64,000 nt of DNA, taken from NCBI GenBank assembly GCA_016928075.1, contig JAFGLJ010000002.1, forward strand, positions 1 through 64,000, given 5' to 3'. The notes beneath the pieces are model-generated. The model saw only the letters and a program-made list of their open reading frames with translations, was not told where the DNA came from and did not search any database. Each line of letters starts with the position of its first letter. Positions within the stretch are counted from its first letter, which is position 1. This document shows, one piece after another, positions 8,709-18,230 of the stretch. The DNA is from Bacteroidales bacterium (GTDB lineage: Bacteria > Bacteroidota > Bacteroidia > Bacteroidales > VadinHA17). The translations under genes and the position numbers were made by a program.

Positions 8709-8923
8709 AACCTCAGATCCCCCTTTAAACCGAGAACCGCTTTAGCGGGACGAGTTCGACGACCGAAGGGAATCAACGGGGTCAGGGGGATGTCAGAGGC
8801 TCAATAAGGTTGAATAAAGTTAAGAATGGGCTGAAAATGTGTTTATTATAACACATTTGGTGGTTTAAGAGTTTAAGTGGTTCATAATTCATAATTAATA
8901 TTTCATATTTCGCTGCTCATCGC
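8709..8923. other. Convergent intergenic region with hairpins and phrase repeats
   Basis: No gene. An inverted pair of tccccct and aggggga phrases flanks an aaccgcttt-agcggg segment at about 8717-8792. A 9-bp perfect hairpin (AAATGTGTT and AACACATTT, loop tattat) lies at 8835-8858 and could stop transcription from either side. Beyond it are tandem ttcataattcataatt and ctcatcgctcacctctcat phrases that run into the 3' end of pbpC. Confidence 0.5.
8835..8858. terminator. Possible bidirectional hairpin terminator between the GT2 gene and pbpC
   Basis: Perfect 9-bp inverted repeat AAATGTGTT...AACACATTT with a six-base loop between two convergent genes. It is AT-rich and ends in TTT on one side and, by symmetry, AAA on the other, as bidirectional terminators do. 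It is modest in strength. Confidence 0.4.
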
Positions 8924-11314
8924 TCACCTCTCATTTCTCATCTCTTCCCTGCTCCCCGCTCCCTGCCCCCTGCTCCCTTCTCCATCACCCAGAATATTTA
9001 TCTTCTGTGTAAACTGGTTTCCATCACTGTCGACAATGGTAAGAATATGCTCACCCGGCTCCGGCGCCAGGCCCACCTGGTGGATGAGCCTGGTCTCTCC
9101 AATATACCGGTCGTCCAGGTGCCAGTAAAGGGTGTTATTAATGTTCCTCGGGGCTGCCTCAAAAACAATCTTTCCTCTCTGGCCGTCATGCTCAACCGGA
9201 ACATACAATCCCTGGAGGTTCCGCGGGTATAATAATTCAAGATTCCCCTCTCCTGTCCGGCTGTTGCACCCCGGCAGCCAGCCAGGCAAATTATGGTATT
9301 CAGGATGCTGCTTCCTGTAATACCATTCCTGTGCCGGCGGAAGCACGAACCATGACACGTGCTTCATCTCAGCCGGACTGTAACAATCATCCGTCACCCT
9401 GTATTTTAAATCGCTGCTCAGGTGAATCATTTCATGGTAGGGACATACTGGGCTTATCAGTCCGCTGCGCGGTATCATCATCATGGCTGTCTTCGTACAC
9501 ATCGATGATGCCCGGTGACCGCTTTCCAGGCATATCTCCACTTCTTCCATCTCGGATGTGGGCGGTTCAAACCATTCGCCTTCACCCAGGAGATCAAAAA
9601 CATCAAACAATAGCGGCGCAGCACATGTTACACCTGTGAGCCCCGGCCGCCCCTCCCCATCAGCGTTGCCCGCCCATACGCCGACAACATAATCCGCATT
9701 GAAGCCTATTGCCCAGGCATCCCTGAATCCAAAGCTGGTACCTGTCTTCCATGCTATCTTTCCCGATGATGAAAAACTTTTCCAGCCGATGCGTCCCTGA
9801 GGCCTGTTGACATCCTGTAATGCTTTAAAGGTAAACCATATAGAGGCTGCAGATAGCGGCAGTCCATCAAGATCTTCCTGCTCCTTCTTCATTTTATTAT
9901 CATAATACGGGCAGCACCAGGCCCTTTCATATTCCTTTTTATCATAGTTTTTGAGTTTCAATGCCATCCACGCATAGCTGCCAGCCAATTCCAGCAGGCT
10001 CGCTTCACCACCTCCCAGTATAAGTGATAAGCCGTAATGATCAGCATCCCTGTTGAATGTTGAGAAGCCCATTCCCCTCAGGAACAGTAAAAAACGATCA
10101 GGGCTGTAACCTCTCAGCATCTCAACTGCAGGAACATTAAGGGAACGCTGCAGTGCCTGTGCAGCAGGAACGGCACCGTTATATTCAAGGTTGAAATTCT
10201 TTGGTGAGTAACCTGAGAATTCCACCGGAACATCCGGAACGAGCATATCAGGTAGCAACTCACCCGATTCGAGCATGGCTGCATATAGAAAGGGCTTTAA
10301 AATACTGCCCGTACTGCGTGGGGCCGTAATCATATCGACCATACCCCCATGCTCATCCTTATCCGTGTTCACATTACCTGCATATGCAAGAATCTTTCCT
10401 GACTCAACCTCCACCACCACTGCAGCAATATTATGTACCTCGTTACGGCTGTTCACTTGCAGTTGCCTGTCTGCCAGGGTCATAACCTTTTCCTGTAGAT
10501 CATAATCCAGGGTAGTTTTAAACCTTCCTCCCCTGCCGTCAGTTATATATTTTCCGGTTATATGTGGTGCCAGGGAAGGCAGATCATACACCTTTTCCGG
10601 CAAAGGCTCAGCCAGTGCCAACCTGCAGGTAGTGCTGTCAATCACTCCCCTTTTCCACAACATTTTGAGCAATTCGTCTCTCTTAATCTTCAGCCTGGGG
10701 TCATTCCTGCCGGGGTAGATCATAGAAGGAGCGTTGGGCAAAACTGCCAGCATGCACGCTTCAGCCCATGAAAGATCATCAGGCTGTCGTCCGAAGTATC
10801 TCCATGATGCTGACTCAATACCCACCACGTTACCGCCAAAAGGGGCATTGGCAGCATAAAGGCCAAGTATCTCTTCCTTGCTGCACAATAACTCCATTTT
10901 AAGAGCCATCAGTATCTCAAGCATCTTGCGGGGCACCGTCCTGGGCGGATTGTCACCCGACATGCGGGCCAGCTGCATTGTTATAGTGGATCCGCCACTG
11001 ACTATCTCGTGATTTTTTATGTTCAGATAGAGGCTCCTCACCAGCGACACCGGGTTCACACCGGGATGAGAATAGAAATACCTGTCTTCGCAGTTAACCA
11101 CTGCAGATCTGTATTTCCGGTTTACCGAATCTGCCTGCGGGAATCGCCATTGCCCGTCAGAAGCTATATGTGCGCCCATCAACCGTCCGTCTTCCGATTC
11201 GGTAACGACGGACAGGGGTTTATCGAAGCGGGGTACAGGTACAAGCATGCCGGCAATAAGTATTGTTGCCAGTACCAATACTGATATATATGCCCGGGTC
11301 CGATGTTTTTTCAT
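8924..11314 (-). CDS. pbpC: Penicillin-binding protein 1C
   Basis: Bifunctional peptidoglycan synthase of the PBP1C type, 796 residues. A signal anchor at about 8-26 is followed by a GT51 glycosyltransferase domain with catalytic glutamate in CEDRYFYSHPG (about 75-85) and GGSTITMQLAR (about 107-117). The transpeptidase has SILK (nucleophile Ser337, Lys340), SLN at about 390-392 and KTGTS at about 522-526. A C-terminal BiPBP_C-like region follows. Its ATG overlaps the alpha-2-macroglobulin stop by 4 bp (ATGA), indicating translational coupling. The last 18 or so residues, after INILGDG, are low-complexity Gly/Ser/Arg/Glu and are encoded by an intergenic-type gggagcagg repeat, so the original C-terminus was probably shorter. 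Confidence 0.94.
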   Translation of the reverse strand: MKKHRTRAYISVLVLATILIAGMLVPVPRFDKPLSVVTESEDGRLMGAHIASDGQWRFPQADSVNRKYRSAVVNCEDRYFYSHPGVNPVSLVRSLYLNIKNHEIVSGGSTITMQLARMSGDNPPRTVPRKMLEILMALKMELLCSKEEILGLYAANAPFGGNVVGIESASWRYFGRQPDDLSWAEACMLAVLPNAPSMIYPGRNDPRLKIKRDELLKMLWKRGVIDSTTCRLALAEPLPEKVYDLPSLAPHITGKYITDGRGGRFKTTLDYDLQEKVMTLADRQLQVNSRNEVHNIAAVVVEVESGKILAYAGNVNTDKDEHGGMVDMITAPRSTGSILKPFLYAAMLESGELLPDMLVPDVPVEFSGYSPKNFNLEYNGAVPAAQALQRSLNVPAVEMLRGYSPDRFLLFLRGMGFSTFNRDADHYGLSLILGGGEASLLELAGSYAWMALKLKNYDKKEYERAWCCPYYDNKMKKEQEDLDGLPLSAASIWFTFKALQDVNRPQGRIGWKSFSSSGKIAWKTGTSFGFRDAWAIGFNADYVVGVWAGNADGEGRPGLTGVTCAAPLLFDVFDLLGEGEWFEPPTSEMEEVEICLESGHRASSMCTKTAMMMIPRSGLISPVCPYHEMIHLSSDLKYRVTDDCYSPAEMKHVSWFVLPPAQEWYYRKQHPEYHNLPGWLPGCNSRTGEGNLELLYPRNLQGLYVPVEHDGQRGKIVFEAAPRNINNTLYWHLDDRYIGETRLIHQVGLAPEPGEHILTIVDSDGNQFTQKINILGDGEGSRGQGAGSREEMRNER

Positions 11315-14300
11315 TCCTTTATCACTTTTACCGTCATACCTGCTGTCCTGGCAAAGAATGAATTATCATACATGTCCTCACACACCACTGCAGGAAGAAT
11401 ATATTCTCCTTCATAGGCTGCGGTAAGTGTTAATTCAAAGCGTTTTGCCTGGTTTGGTTCCAGGCTGAAATAGGTATAGACACGGTCATCCCTTATATCA
11501 CGATAATCGTAACTGCTGTTTTCTTCTGTTACCGCTCCCTCAAAAAGCCTTGTATTCATTATCTCCCATCCCGACGGGAATATCTGCGAAAGAGCAATAT
11601 TTCCGCCGCTGTACATACCTGTGTTCCTTACACTTACAATTACTTTAAAATCGCTGCCCTGTATTACAGACCCGGGATCAATCTCCTTACCTTCCCTGTT
11701 GAGGTATTGAACCGAAAGGTCAAGGCCTCTTTTTTCGGGAGTTGTACTGTAAGCAAGAGGTGTTCCTTTCCATACTGCAGTGGCATATATCATATCACCG
11801 GACAGGTTTTCCACCACCAGTTTTATCCTGTCTTGCTCAGCAAAATCCAGCAGATGATTATTGATTGCATTTTCAGACCTGTAATTTTCCTCAACCCCAT
11901 TAACCGAAACTGAATAGCTGAGTGCCTCACCGGGAATCTGATCACCAATGAAATTTGTCATGGCCACCAGGCACCAGGCCGTAGTCTGGGTGCTCAGCCA
12001 TCGTTCCGAAGAGAGTATTTCCGACAGTTCACGTGCCAGGCTGAAAGCCTGCTCTTTCTCATCGAGAATTGACAGGACATTCAGTACAACTGCCATATTT
12101 CTTTCCCTGGTACCGTAAGTCTCCCTGTAACTTTCCTGTGGTATCAGCTCCCTCAGGTCAATAAGCTCATATGCCACCTCAGTCCTTCCTGACAGGGCAT
12201 ATGATCCTGCCAGGAACCATAGTGCCGTCATATCGAGTTCTGCACCCCTTTCCCTGAGCCTGTTCATAGCTCCTGTAAGGGGATTGCCTGCTTCGGCCAG
12301 CACATAGAGGCGGTATGCCTGGGTAACCTGCATATATTTCTTCGTGGCATCAAATGTATAAGCTCCGGCTTCTGTCCTGATAAACTGCAACAAACGGTTC
12401 ATCAGTGGAGCCGGAACGGTATATCCTGCCCTGCCGGCCCGGACCATGAAATGAGCGGTATAAACAGATCCCCAGTCGCTTACACTTGCCGATCCCGGCC
12501 AGAATGACATTCCCCCTGATGAAAGCTGGTAATGCCTGAGCTCATCTATGCCGTCCTTGATATTCATTTCCATTTCCTCCTTCCTTCCGGGATCTGCTTC
12601 CAGTATACTACCGATGAACAGTTGCGGAAATACTGCCGATGTAACCTGCTCTATACAACCATGCGGATACTGTATAAGGTAATCGAGCCTTTTCTCCAGG
12701 TTAAGAGGAAGAATACCAGACACTTCAAGCCGGGCAGAATTAGTTCCTTCCACACCGAATTTTTCAATATCAATATTCCATTTTTCTCCTGCTTCAAGTG
12801 GTTTGAAAAGGTACCTTGTCTCAGGAGGATTGGGATTCCTCACATCAATGAATATATCGTGCCTGGCGGTTTCCCTGCCTGCCCTGGCAGTGATATTGAC
12901 CACGGCCTTTCCGGTGCTCCCCGCCACGGCATAATCAAATTCAATATCATACTCACCTGTTTCTTCCACCTCTACCACCATGGCTGAGGGACCGACCGGC
13001 TGCAGGAGATCATTAGTCTCAACCTCCACGCTTACCCTTTCCAGTCCTTCTTCCATGGCAAATACCGATACCGGTATTTTTATTTTCTCACCCGGTCCGA
13101 TCACCCTGGGAAGGGTACCCAGTACCATCAGCGGGTTTGATACCGGCACGGTCTTTTCCGCGCTGCCATATGCCTTTCCGTCAGCTGCAACAAGCATGGC
13201 TCTCACCGAGCCGATATACTGGGGCATCATAATCCTGTGTTCCGCAGTTTTTCCCTTTTCCAGCCTGTACGGACCGATGACCTTAACCACCGGTTCAAAT
13301 CTCCGTCCCTGGCTTTTTGAAGGATCAATTGCAGCCTCATCTCCTCCTATGGCAAACATACGCTCCAGTTCACCACCATATACACCAAGTACATACCTGT
13401 ACATATCCCATGTTTTTACACCCAGCGCCTCCTTACTGTAGAATTCGGGCCATGGATCAGGTGTTTTAAATCCTGTCAGGTCGAGCAGTCCTTCATCCAC
13501 AAGGGCAAAATAATAATCCATTGCCCTGCCTTTGTTTTCCTTTATTTTCACCCTGAACTCCTCTTCAGGTTTCAGCTTGTCAGGCATATCTATAATAGGC
13601 TCCAGGTGGGAAGCAGGATCCTCAACCATTACGGGAGCAATGCCATACATCCTTATCGGCAGGTCATTGGCTGTTTGCGAATGGGGATTGATAAGGCTCA
13701 CATGAACATATACATTGGGCGACATTTCGCTTTGTGCCTTGAATTCATATTTCGTATCCTTATCAATATTATTTATCCATTCCTGCTTCAGCACTTTTGA
13801 GCCATTTTCAATACTTACCAGGGCACTGGATGATGTCCCTGCCGGGAAGCTCACGATTACTGTCTCCCCGACATTATATTTTTCCTGGTTGGTGCTGACC
13901 ATCAGCATTTCTGCTCCCCCGGCACTTTCGGTGCGACCGTACGGCCAGTCAAAATACACCACACTGCCGGCAGTATTTGCCGAAGGAAGGTCTGCAAGAA
14001 TAAGGTATCTTCCCCAGCGGCTACGGGGTATATTCAGCATGAATGATCCCCTGCCATCCTGCCCGGTTATTACAGTAGTGGTATATACTGGATCATGGTA
14101 GGTCCGGCCTGCATAGGAGGCGAGATTTTCGTAAGAGCTGCTCCACCAGTACCGCCACTCCAGTTTATATACTTTGACGGTGATCTTTTCTGAAGATACC
14201 GGGTTGCCATTTTCATCAACGGTGATCACATCAAAGCTGTGATCTTCATCCGTGTTCAGTTTCTGATATTTGGGATCGGACCATGGTATCTTAAATCCCA

Positions 14301-16818
14301 CATACCTGTTGAAAGGTGATATTTTCTTTGTGAACCTGTTAATACTGAAATCGCCTCCCGGCTCAAAGACCCTTGTAATAAAAGTGGCATTAAGCATGTT
14401 ATTAACCTCAGAATTAGGGATGAATTTGAAATTCACCATTGCCTCACCCTTTTCGTCAAGGGTTCCTTCAAACACATCTGTTTCAGGGTAGTAGCTTTCT
14501 CCAAACGGAGCATCAAATACATAATCACTGAAGGAACTGAATGATGTGGAGATATCCCTGAAGCTTGCAGTGATTTGCGCTTTCATGCCTGATGCGGGTG
14601 TTCCGTGAAGCCATCGCGATGTTAATGCGGCCCTGTAATTTTTATTTCCCGTCAGTATGTCACTATCAAAGTCAAAATTAATCTTCAGGCGGTTTGGTTT
14701 CACTGTTTCAACTCTTATCCATTTTGTGAACCCGGTCCCTCCTATCCTTACGGTTACATACCAGTTACCCGTGGGGTCATTTTCACCTGTTTTAAAATAT
14801 AACGGGTATATTACCCTCTCCGTCCTGGTTCGTGTTATCCTCTCCACAGCCTGGCCTCTGGCGTCATGAACTTCCATTATTATGGGATGGCCATGAGGTA
14901 TCCATCCCTGTTTATCTTCAAGTATGAAAGCCACGAAAACGGAGTCGCCCGGGCGCCAGACACCCCTTTCACCATAGATTAATCCTTTAAGACCTTCGTT
15001 TGTCTGATTTCCCGACACATCGAAATTGCTTAAGGAGAGCGAGCTGCCGTCGCCGGTTTTCAGGTAGCCGGTATTTTCATTCTTCCTTGCAACCAGCAGG
15101 AAAGTATTTCTTTCGGCGTCAAAGGAGGCAAAGCCATCCTGATCAGTCTTAACCGTTGTTATCAGCTGGTTCTGGAAATCATATGCCTCCACCGTTACCT
15201 CTGACTCAGGCATGGCGGTTTTGAGGTTGGTAATAATAACATTCATCCTCCTGTTGGCATCCCTTTTTGTTATAATACCGAAGTTGGATCCCAGGATATT
15301 ACGGCTCACAAACTTATCAGGGGAATAATAAGCCTGTGAGCATGGATCGTCCCTTAGCTGCCAGTTGTAATAATTATCGTAATAGATCCTGCTATAGGAA
15401 GTCATATAGTCATCTGTCTCCTCGGTCACCGGGTAATAATTCCCGTCTGTATCTGCCTTTTCCTCACAGGGGAATAATGAATAGGACATCCTGAAGCCAA
15501 TCTCAACCCTGTATATTGCACCGGGCTGCACATCTATCATACTTGCCAGGTCGATGGTGAAGTAATTCCACCTGCCATAGTCTATTAGCTTATCTGACAC
15601 AAGGTCGACCTTCCGGCGCTTGATGACCCTGCCAACATAATCGATCTGCCACTGACCATCCATATCGTTATCCTGGAGAAAGCTATGGATGTTATTTGAG
15701 AAGATCTGCGTTATTCTAACATCCACAGCTCGCAGGTTTACTGCTTCGAAGGGGAAAATCAGTCCTTCCCCTGATGACGGGACAATCACCCCGTCACCCG
15801 GCAATCTCACTGCCGGTTTAAAACTACCGAAATCAACAATGATATTAACTGATTCACCAAGCTGATAGCCGAAAGAGTTTGACAGTGATCCGTCAATGAT
15901 TACCTTATGCCGTCCTGAAAGCCTGGCCGAAGGGAAGATCCTTAAAACATTATTCTCCCTTTCAATTTTAGATACACCATTCCCTTCTATTGATACAAGC
16001 CCTGTAAGCTCTGCAGTCTTACTAATAATATCACTGAATTCAATGACCATGTATTGAGCCGGAGTGTTTACAGCTCTTGATGCCAGTAATCTGAAGTCTT
16101 TCAGCGATGGTACTTTCACGGCAATCTGCCCTGATTGCGAAACGCCAGCTTTTTTCCCATTCCATTTTATCATAACTTCACTTTCCTCTTCGGTCCTTAT
16201 AATGCCTCTTACGGTAAAATTGTGTTTACGGATTGCCGGCTGGTGATCCCAATCAATTAGCAGACCATCATCATTTTGTATTGCTGTCAGCAAACTTTCA
16301 ACCTCCTGTATATCAAATTCATCACTTGTGGTTAGTTCTCCGGATAAAAAATATATTGTATTATCATCATCAGGCATTGCTAGTCCTGAAATATCAACTA
16401 TGAAATTTTTCTCAGGGGTAAAAACTGAAAAACTATATTCTTTTACCCTGGCTCGCTCCTTGAAGATCCTTTCCAGATTTATCCTTACATCATATTCTTT
16501 ACCCCATTCGAATTTATTTTCAGGAGTAAAAACAAGAGTTGATGCATCAGACCATATCAGATGACCTTCAACAGCCGGGTTAATATCCATGAATTTTTTA
16601 TCTGCGGCTACTCCGACCTGTTCATCCGGCACTACCGGATTTGTGAATTTTACGAGCAGCTGGGCCGAGCGGGATATTTGTCCCGATGTGTGCCCGGTAA
16701 TATATTCACTTACCAGGACAGCAGTTTCAGTTGTTTGTTTTCTTTCTTGCTTACATCCATTTAACCATGTCATTACCAATGCTGTAAGCATGATAAGGAA
16801 AAAAGATCTTAATTTCAT
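11311..16818 (-). CDS. Alpha-2-macroglobulin family lipoprotein with thioester motif
   Basis: A 1835-residue bacterial alpha-2-macroglobulin, a periplasmic protease-trapping protein thought to protect the cell when its envelope is breached. The signal peptide ends in a lipobox, WLNGC, with Cys22 as the lipidated residue. MG-type beta-sandwich domains fill the first two thirds, including the A2M_N region around GLIYGERGVWRPGDSVFVAF. The thioester motif GCIEQ is at about residue 1387 and is followed by the alpha-toroid thioester domain. Bacterial A2Ms are typically paired with PBP1C, as here, and the 4-bp overlap shows one operon. The intact CxEQ marks the trapping, thioester-active subtype. 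Confidence 0.93.
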   Translation of the reverse strand: MKLRSFFLIMLTALVMTWLNGCKQERKQTTETAVLVSEYITGHTSGQISRSAQLLVKFTNPVVPDEQVGVAADKKFMDINPAVEGHLIWSDASTLVFTPENKFEWGKEYDVRINLERIFKERARVKEYSFSVFTPEKNFIVDISGLAMPDDDNTIYFLSGELTTSDEFDIQEVESLLTAIQNDDGLLIDWDHQPAIRKHNFTVRGIIRTEEESEVMIKWNGKKAGVSQSGQIAVKVPSLKDFRLLASRAVNTPAQYMVIEFSDIISKTAELTGLVSIEGNGVSKIERENNVLRIFPSARLSGRHKVIIDGSLSNSFGYQLGESVNIIVDFGSFKPAVRLPGDGVIVPSSGEGLIFPFEAVNLRAVDVRITQIFSNNIHSFLQDNDMDGQWQIDYVGRVIKRRKVDLVSDKLIDYGRWNYFTIDLASMIDVQPGAIYRVEIGFRMSYSLFPCEEKADTDGNYYPVTEETDDYMTSYSRIYYDNYYNWQLRDDPCSQAYYSPDKFVSRNILGSNFGIITKRDANRRMNVIITNLKTAMPESEVTVEAYDFQNQLITTVKTDQDGFASFDAERNTFLLVARKNENTGYLKTGDGSSLSLSNFDVSGNQTNEGLKGLIYGERGVWRPGDSVFVAFILEDKQGWIPHGHPIIMEVHDARGQAVERITRTRTERVIYPLYFKTGENDPTGNWYVTVRIGGTGFTKWIRVETVKPNRLKINFDFDSDILTGNKNYRAALTSRWLHGTPASGMKAQITASFRDISTSFSSFSDYVFDAPFGESYYPETDVFEGTLDEKGEAMVNFKFIPNSEVNNMLNATFITRVFEPGGDFSINRFTKKISPFNRYVGFKIPWSDPKYQKLNTDEDHSFDVITVDENGNPVSSEKITVKVYKLEWRYWWSSSYENLASYAGRTYHDPVYTTTVITGQDGRGSFMLNIPRSRWGRYLILADLPSANTAGSVVYFDWPYGRTESAGGAEMLMVSTNQEKYNVGETVIVSFPAGTSSSALVSIENGSKVLKQEWINNIDKDTKYEFKAQSEMSPNVYVHVSLINPHSQTANDLPIRMYGIAPVMVEDPASHLEPIIDMPDKLKPEEEFRVKIKENKGRAMDYYFALVDEGLLDLTGFKTPDPWPEFYSKEALGVKTWDMYRYVLGVYGGELERMFAIGGDEAAIDPSKSQGRRFEPVVKVIGPYRLEKGKTAEHRIMMPQYIGSVRAMLVAADGKAYGSAEKTVPVSNPLMVLGTLPRVIGPGEKIKIPVSVFAMEEGLERVSVEVETNDLLQPVGPSAMVVEVEETGEYDIEFDYAVAGSTGKAVVNITARAGRETARHDIFIDVRNPNPPETRYLFKPLEAGEKWNIDIEKFGVEGTNSARLEVSGILPLNLEKRLDYLIQYPHGCIEQVTSAVFPQLFIGSILEADPGRKEEMEMNIKDGIDELRHYQLSSGGMSFWPGSASVSDWGSVYTAHFMVRAGRAGYTVPAPLMNRLLQFIRTEAGAYTFDATKKYMQVTQAYRLYVLAEAGNPLTGAMNRLRERGAELDMTALWFLAGSYALSGRTEVAYELIDLRELIPQESYRETYGTRERNMAVVLNVLSILDEKEQAFSLARELSEILSSERWLSTQTTAWCLVAMTNFIGDQIPGEALSYSVSVNGVEENYRSENAINNHLLDFAEQDRIKLVVENLSGDMIYATAVWKGTPLAYSTTPEKRGLDLSVQYLNREGKEIDPGSVIQGSDFKVIVSVRNTGMYSGGNIALSQIFPSGWEIMNTRLFEGAVTEENSSYDYRDIRDDRVYTYFSLEPNQAKRFELTLTAAYEGEYILPAVVCEDMYDNSFFARTAGMTVKVIKE

Positions 16819-16927
16819 AAGTATGATTTTATTAAGTTTTAGGTAAATTTCCCCAATTCAACATTTAAACATTTCAACACTTCAACACTTCCTAAACCAC
16901 TAAACGCCTAAACACCTCAACCATTCA

Positions 16928-18124
16928 TCATCCTGCCCAGTACGGCTCCTTCCCTGGTTCTGGTTTCGCCCCGTAAAACAGGTCATCAAGTTTAACAGCT
17001 ATTCGCCGGAAGATAAAATTATTCCTTATCCCCCACCTGATGAAATTATGGAACATATTTGCCTTATGCGAATAGGGGCAGACAGCCATACAGCGTGCGC
17101 AATCGGTACCCGCATGGCACCAGAACGTATAGCAGCTTTCCTGGTTTATCTTCCATCGCAGTCCCCCGGGGTGATTCTCCCTTTCGCCATCAGGGATGCT
17201 TGAGGAGGGACAATTACGGGCGCATTTTTTACACAAGGAGCAGAAATCAATTACAGTATTGTCATAACCAGGCTCATCGGTTTTCAGCGGGGCATCCGTT
17301 GTGACCACTGCTATCCTTACCCTAGGCCCCAGCGCGGGTGTCATCAGCAAACCCATCCTCCCTATCTCTCCCAGTCCTGCATCCCTGGCCACCAGCGGGC
17401 ATATAAGGTCATAATTGGCATCGATATGTGTTTTTGCCTCGTATCCCAGGTTACGTAGTGTCAGGGCTGTCTGTGTGGCTATCATTCCCGAGTTGAGGTA
17501 TTGCCGGGCCGATTCCATTACAGCGGGTGCCTGCGGTCCGGTAAGGGTTAGCTCATGATCCATCTCTACAGTGATGGCAATCCCATACTTATGGTCGTTA
17601 GTTACCTTCTTACCATATCTCTCTTTTCTCCCTCCGTATGTATAGAAATGATAATCCCTCATCTCCGTGATCCCGACACTGTGTGCACCCATCTTCCTCG
17701 CCCATCCCTTGATGAATCCTGTTAATTTCATGGCTGAATCCGAGGCGCAGAATTCTGCGCCCCTACTTTTGTCTTTTTCCTTTTGTCTTTTACCTTTTTC
17801 CCGGTAGGGAAAAAACGCCTCCACAGCCTCAAAGCTGGCATCCGCACTCGCAAAGGCATACCTCTTATAGTTAGCTGAATCCGGGCTTAGCAGTCCGGGT
17901 TTCAGTCTGAAAGCATCATCCCTGCTCCTGTTTTCAGGCCTCATATCATAGTAATCATCGAACCGTTTTTCACCCGGTTTGATCTCGTTGCGTGAGAACA
18001 TGGTATCCCGCTCATCAAGATGTTGCTCAGGTACGGCTGTTTCATATTTTTTGCCTTTTAAAGGCAGAAACAGGAGCAATAAGATTACCACGGTAAGGGC
18101 AAGGATTATGTAGGGCAATAGCAT
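16928..18124 (-). CDS. Reductive-dehalogenase-like / QueG-like 4Fe-4S protein
   Basis: A membrane-anchored iron-sulfur protein of the reductive dehalogenase-like superfamily. Two ferredoxin clusters are encoded by CSLCKKCARNCP and by CYTFWCHAGTDCARCMAVCP. An upstream core with DLICPLVARDAGLGEIGRMG and ALGPRVRIAVVTTD is shared with RdhA and epoxyqueuosine reductase QueG. One N-terminal helix (MLLPYIILALTVVILLLLFL) is present, with no obvious Tat twin-arginine signal. A longer frame starts at 18184, but its first 20 residues come from a gtttgaac tandem repeat, so I choose the ATG at 18124 (398 aa). A low-complexity insert, KGKRQKEKDKSRGAEFCA, lies near residues 111-128. The substrate is unknown and dehalogenation should not be assumed. 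Confidence 0.8.
   Translation of the reverse strand: MLLPYIILALTVVILLLLFLPLKGKKYETAVPEQHLDERDTMFSRNEIKPGEKRFDDYYDMRPENRSRDDAFRLKPGLLSPDSANYKRYAFASADASFEAVEAFFPYREKGKRQKEKDKSRGAEFCASDSAMKLTGFIKGWARKMGAHSVGITEMRDYHFYTYGGRKERYGKKVTNDHKYGIAITVEMDHELTLTGPQAPAVMESARQYLNSGMIATQTALTLRNLGYEAKTHIDANYDLICPLVARDAGLGEIGRMGLLMTPALGPRVRIAVVTTDAPLKTDEPGYDNTVIDFCSLCKKCARNCPSSSIPDGERENHPGGLRWKINQESCYTFWCHAGTDCARCMAVCPYSHKANMFHNFIRWGIRNNFIFRRIAVKLDDLFYGAKPEPGKEPYWAG
17744..17761. repeat. 18-bp perfect palindrome inside the Fe-S protein gene
   Basis: GGCGCAGAATTCTGCGCC reads the same on both strands. It is followed by cccctactttt and repeated ttttgtcttttacc phrases, giving an intergenic-style repeat element that is translated in frame as a basic, low-complexity insert. 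Confidence 0.6.
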
Positions 18125-18135
18125 TCGATATATTT

Positions 18136-18230
18136 TATTTCCCCGTTTGAACGGTTTGAACGGTTTGAATGTTTGATGGCGCAAGGCTGTGGTGTCAAAC
18201 GCTCAAACTGTTCAAACATTCAAACATTAT
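18136..18230. repeat. Inverted array of gtttgaa units between two minus-strand genes
   Basis: Left side: gtttgaacggtttgaacggt and further gtttgaa units at about 18145-18176. Right side: the same unit in inverse orientation (tcaaacgctcaaactgttc, then aaacattcaaacatt) at about 18194-18228. The two arms can fold into a long imperfect hairpin around the gcaaggctgtgg centre. Related gtttgaacggtttga phrases recur at about 24050-24065 and 24150-24165. It could work as an attenuator between the oxidoreductase and the Fe-S protein gene, or simply be a mobile-type repeat. Confidence 0.5.

Noticed and set aside
16928..18124. True organohalide-respiring reductive dehalogenase
   Set aside because: No twin-arginine signal and no RdhB-like anchor or regulator genes nearby. 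Only superfamily membership is supported.
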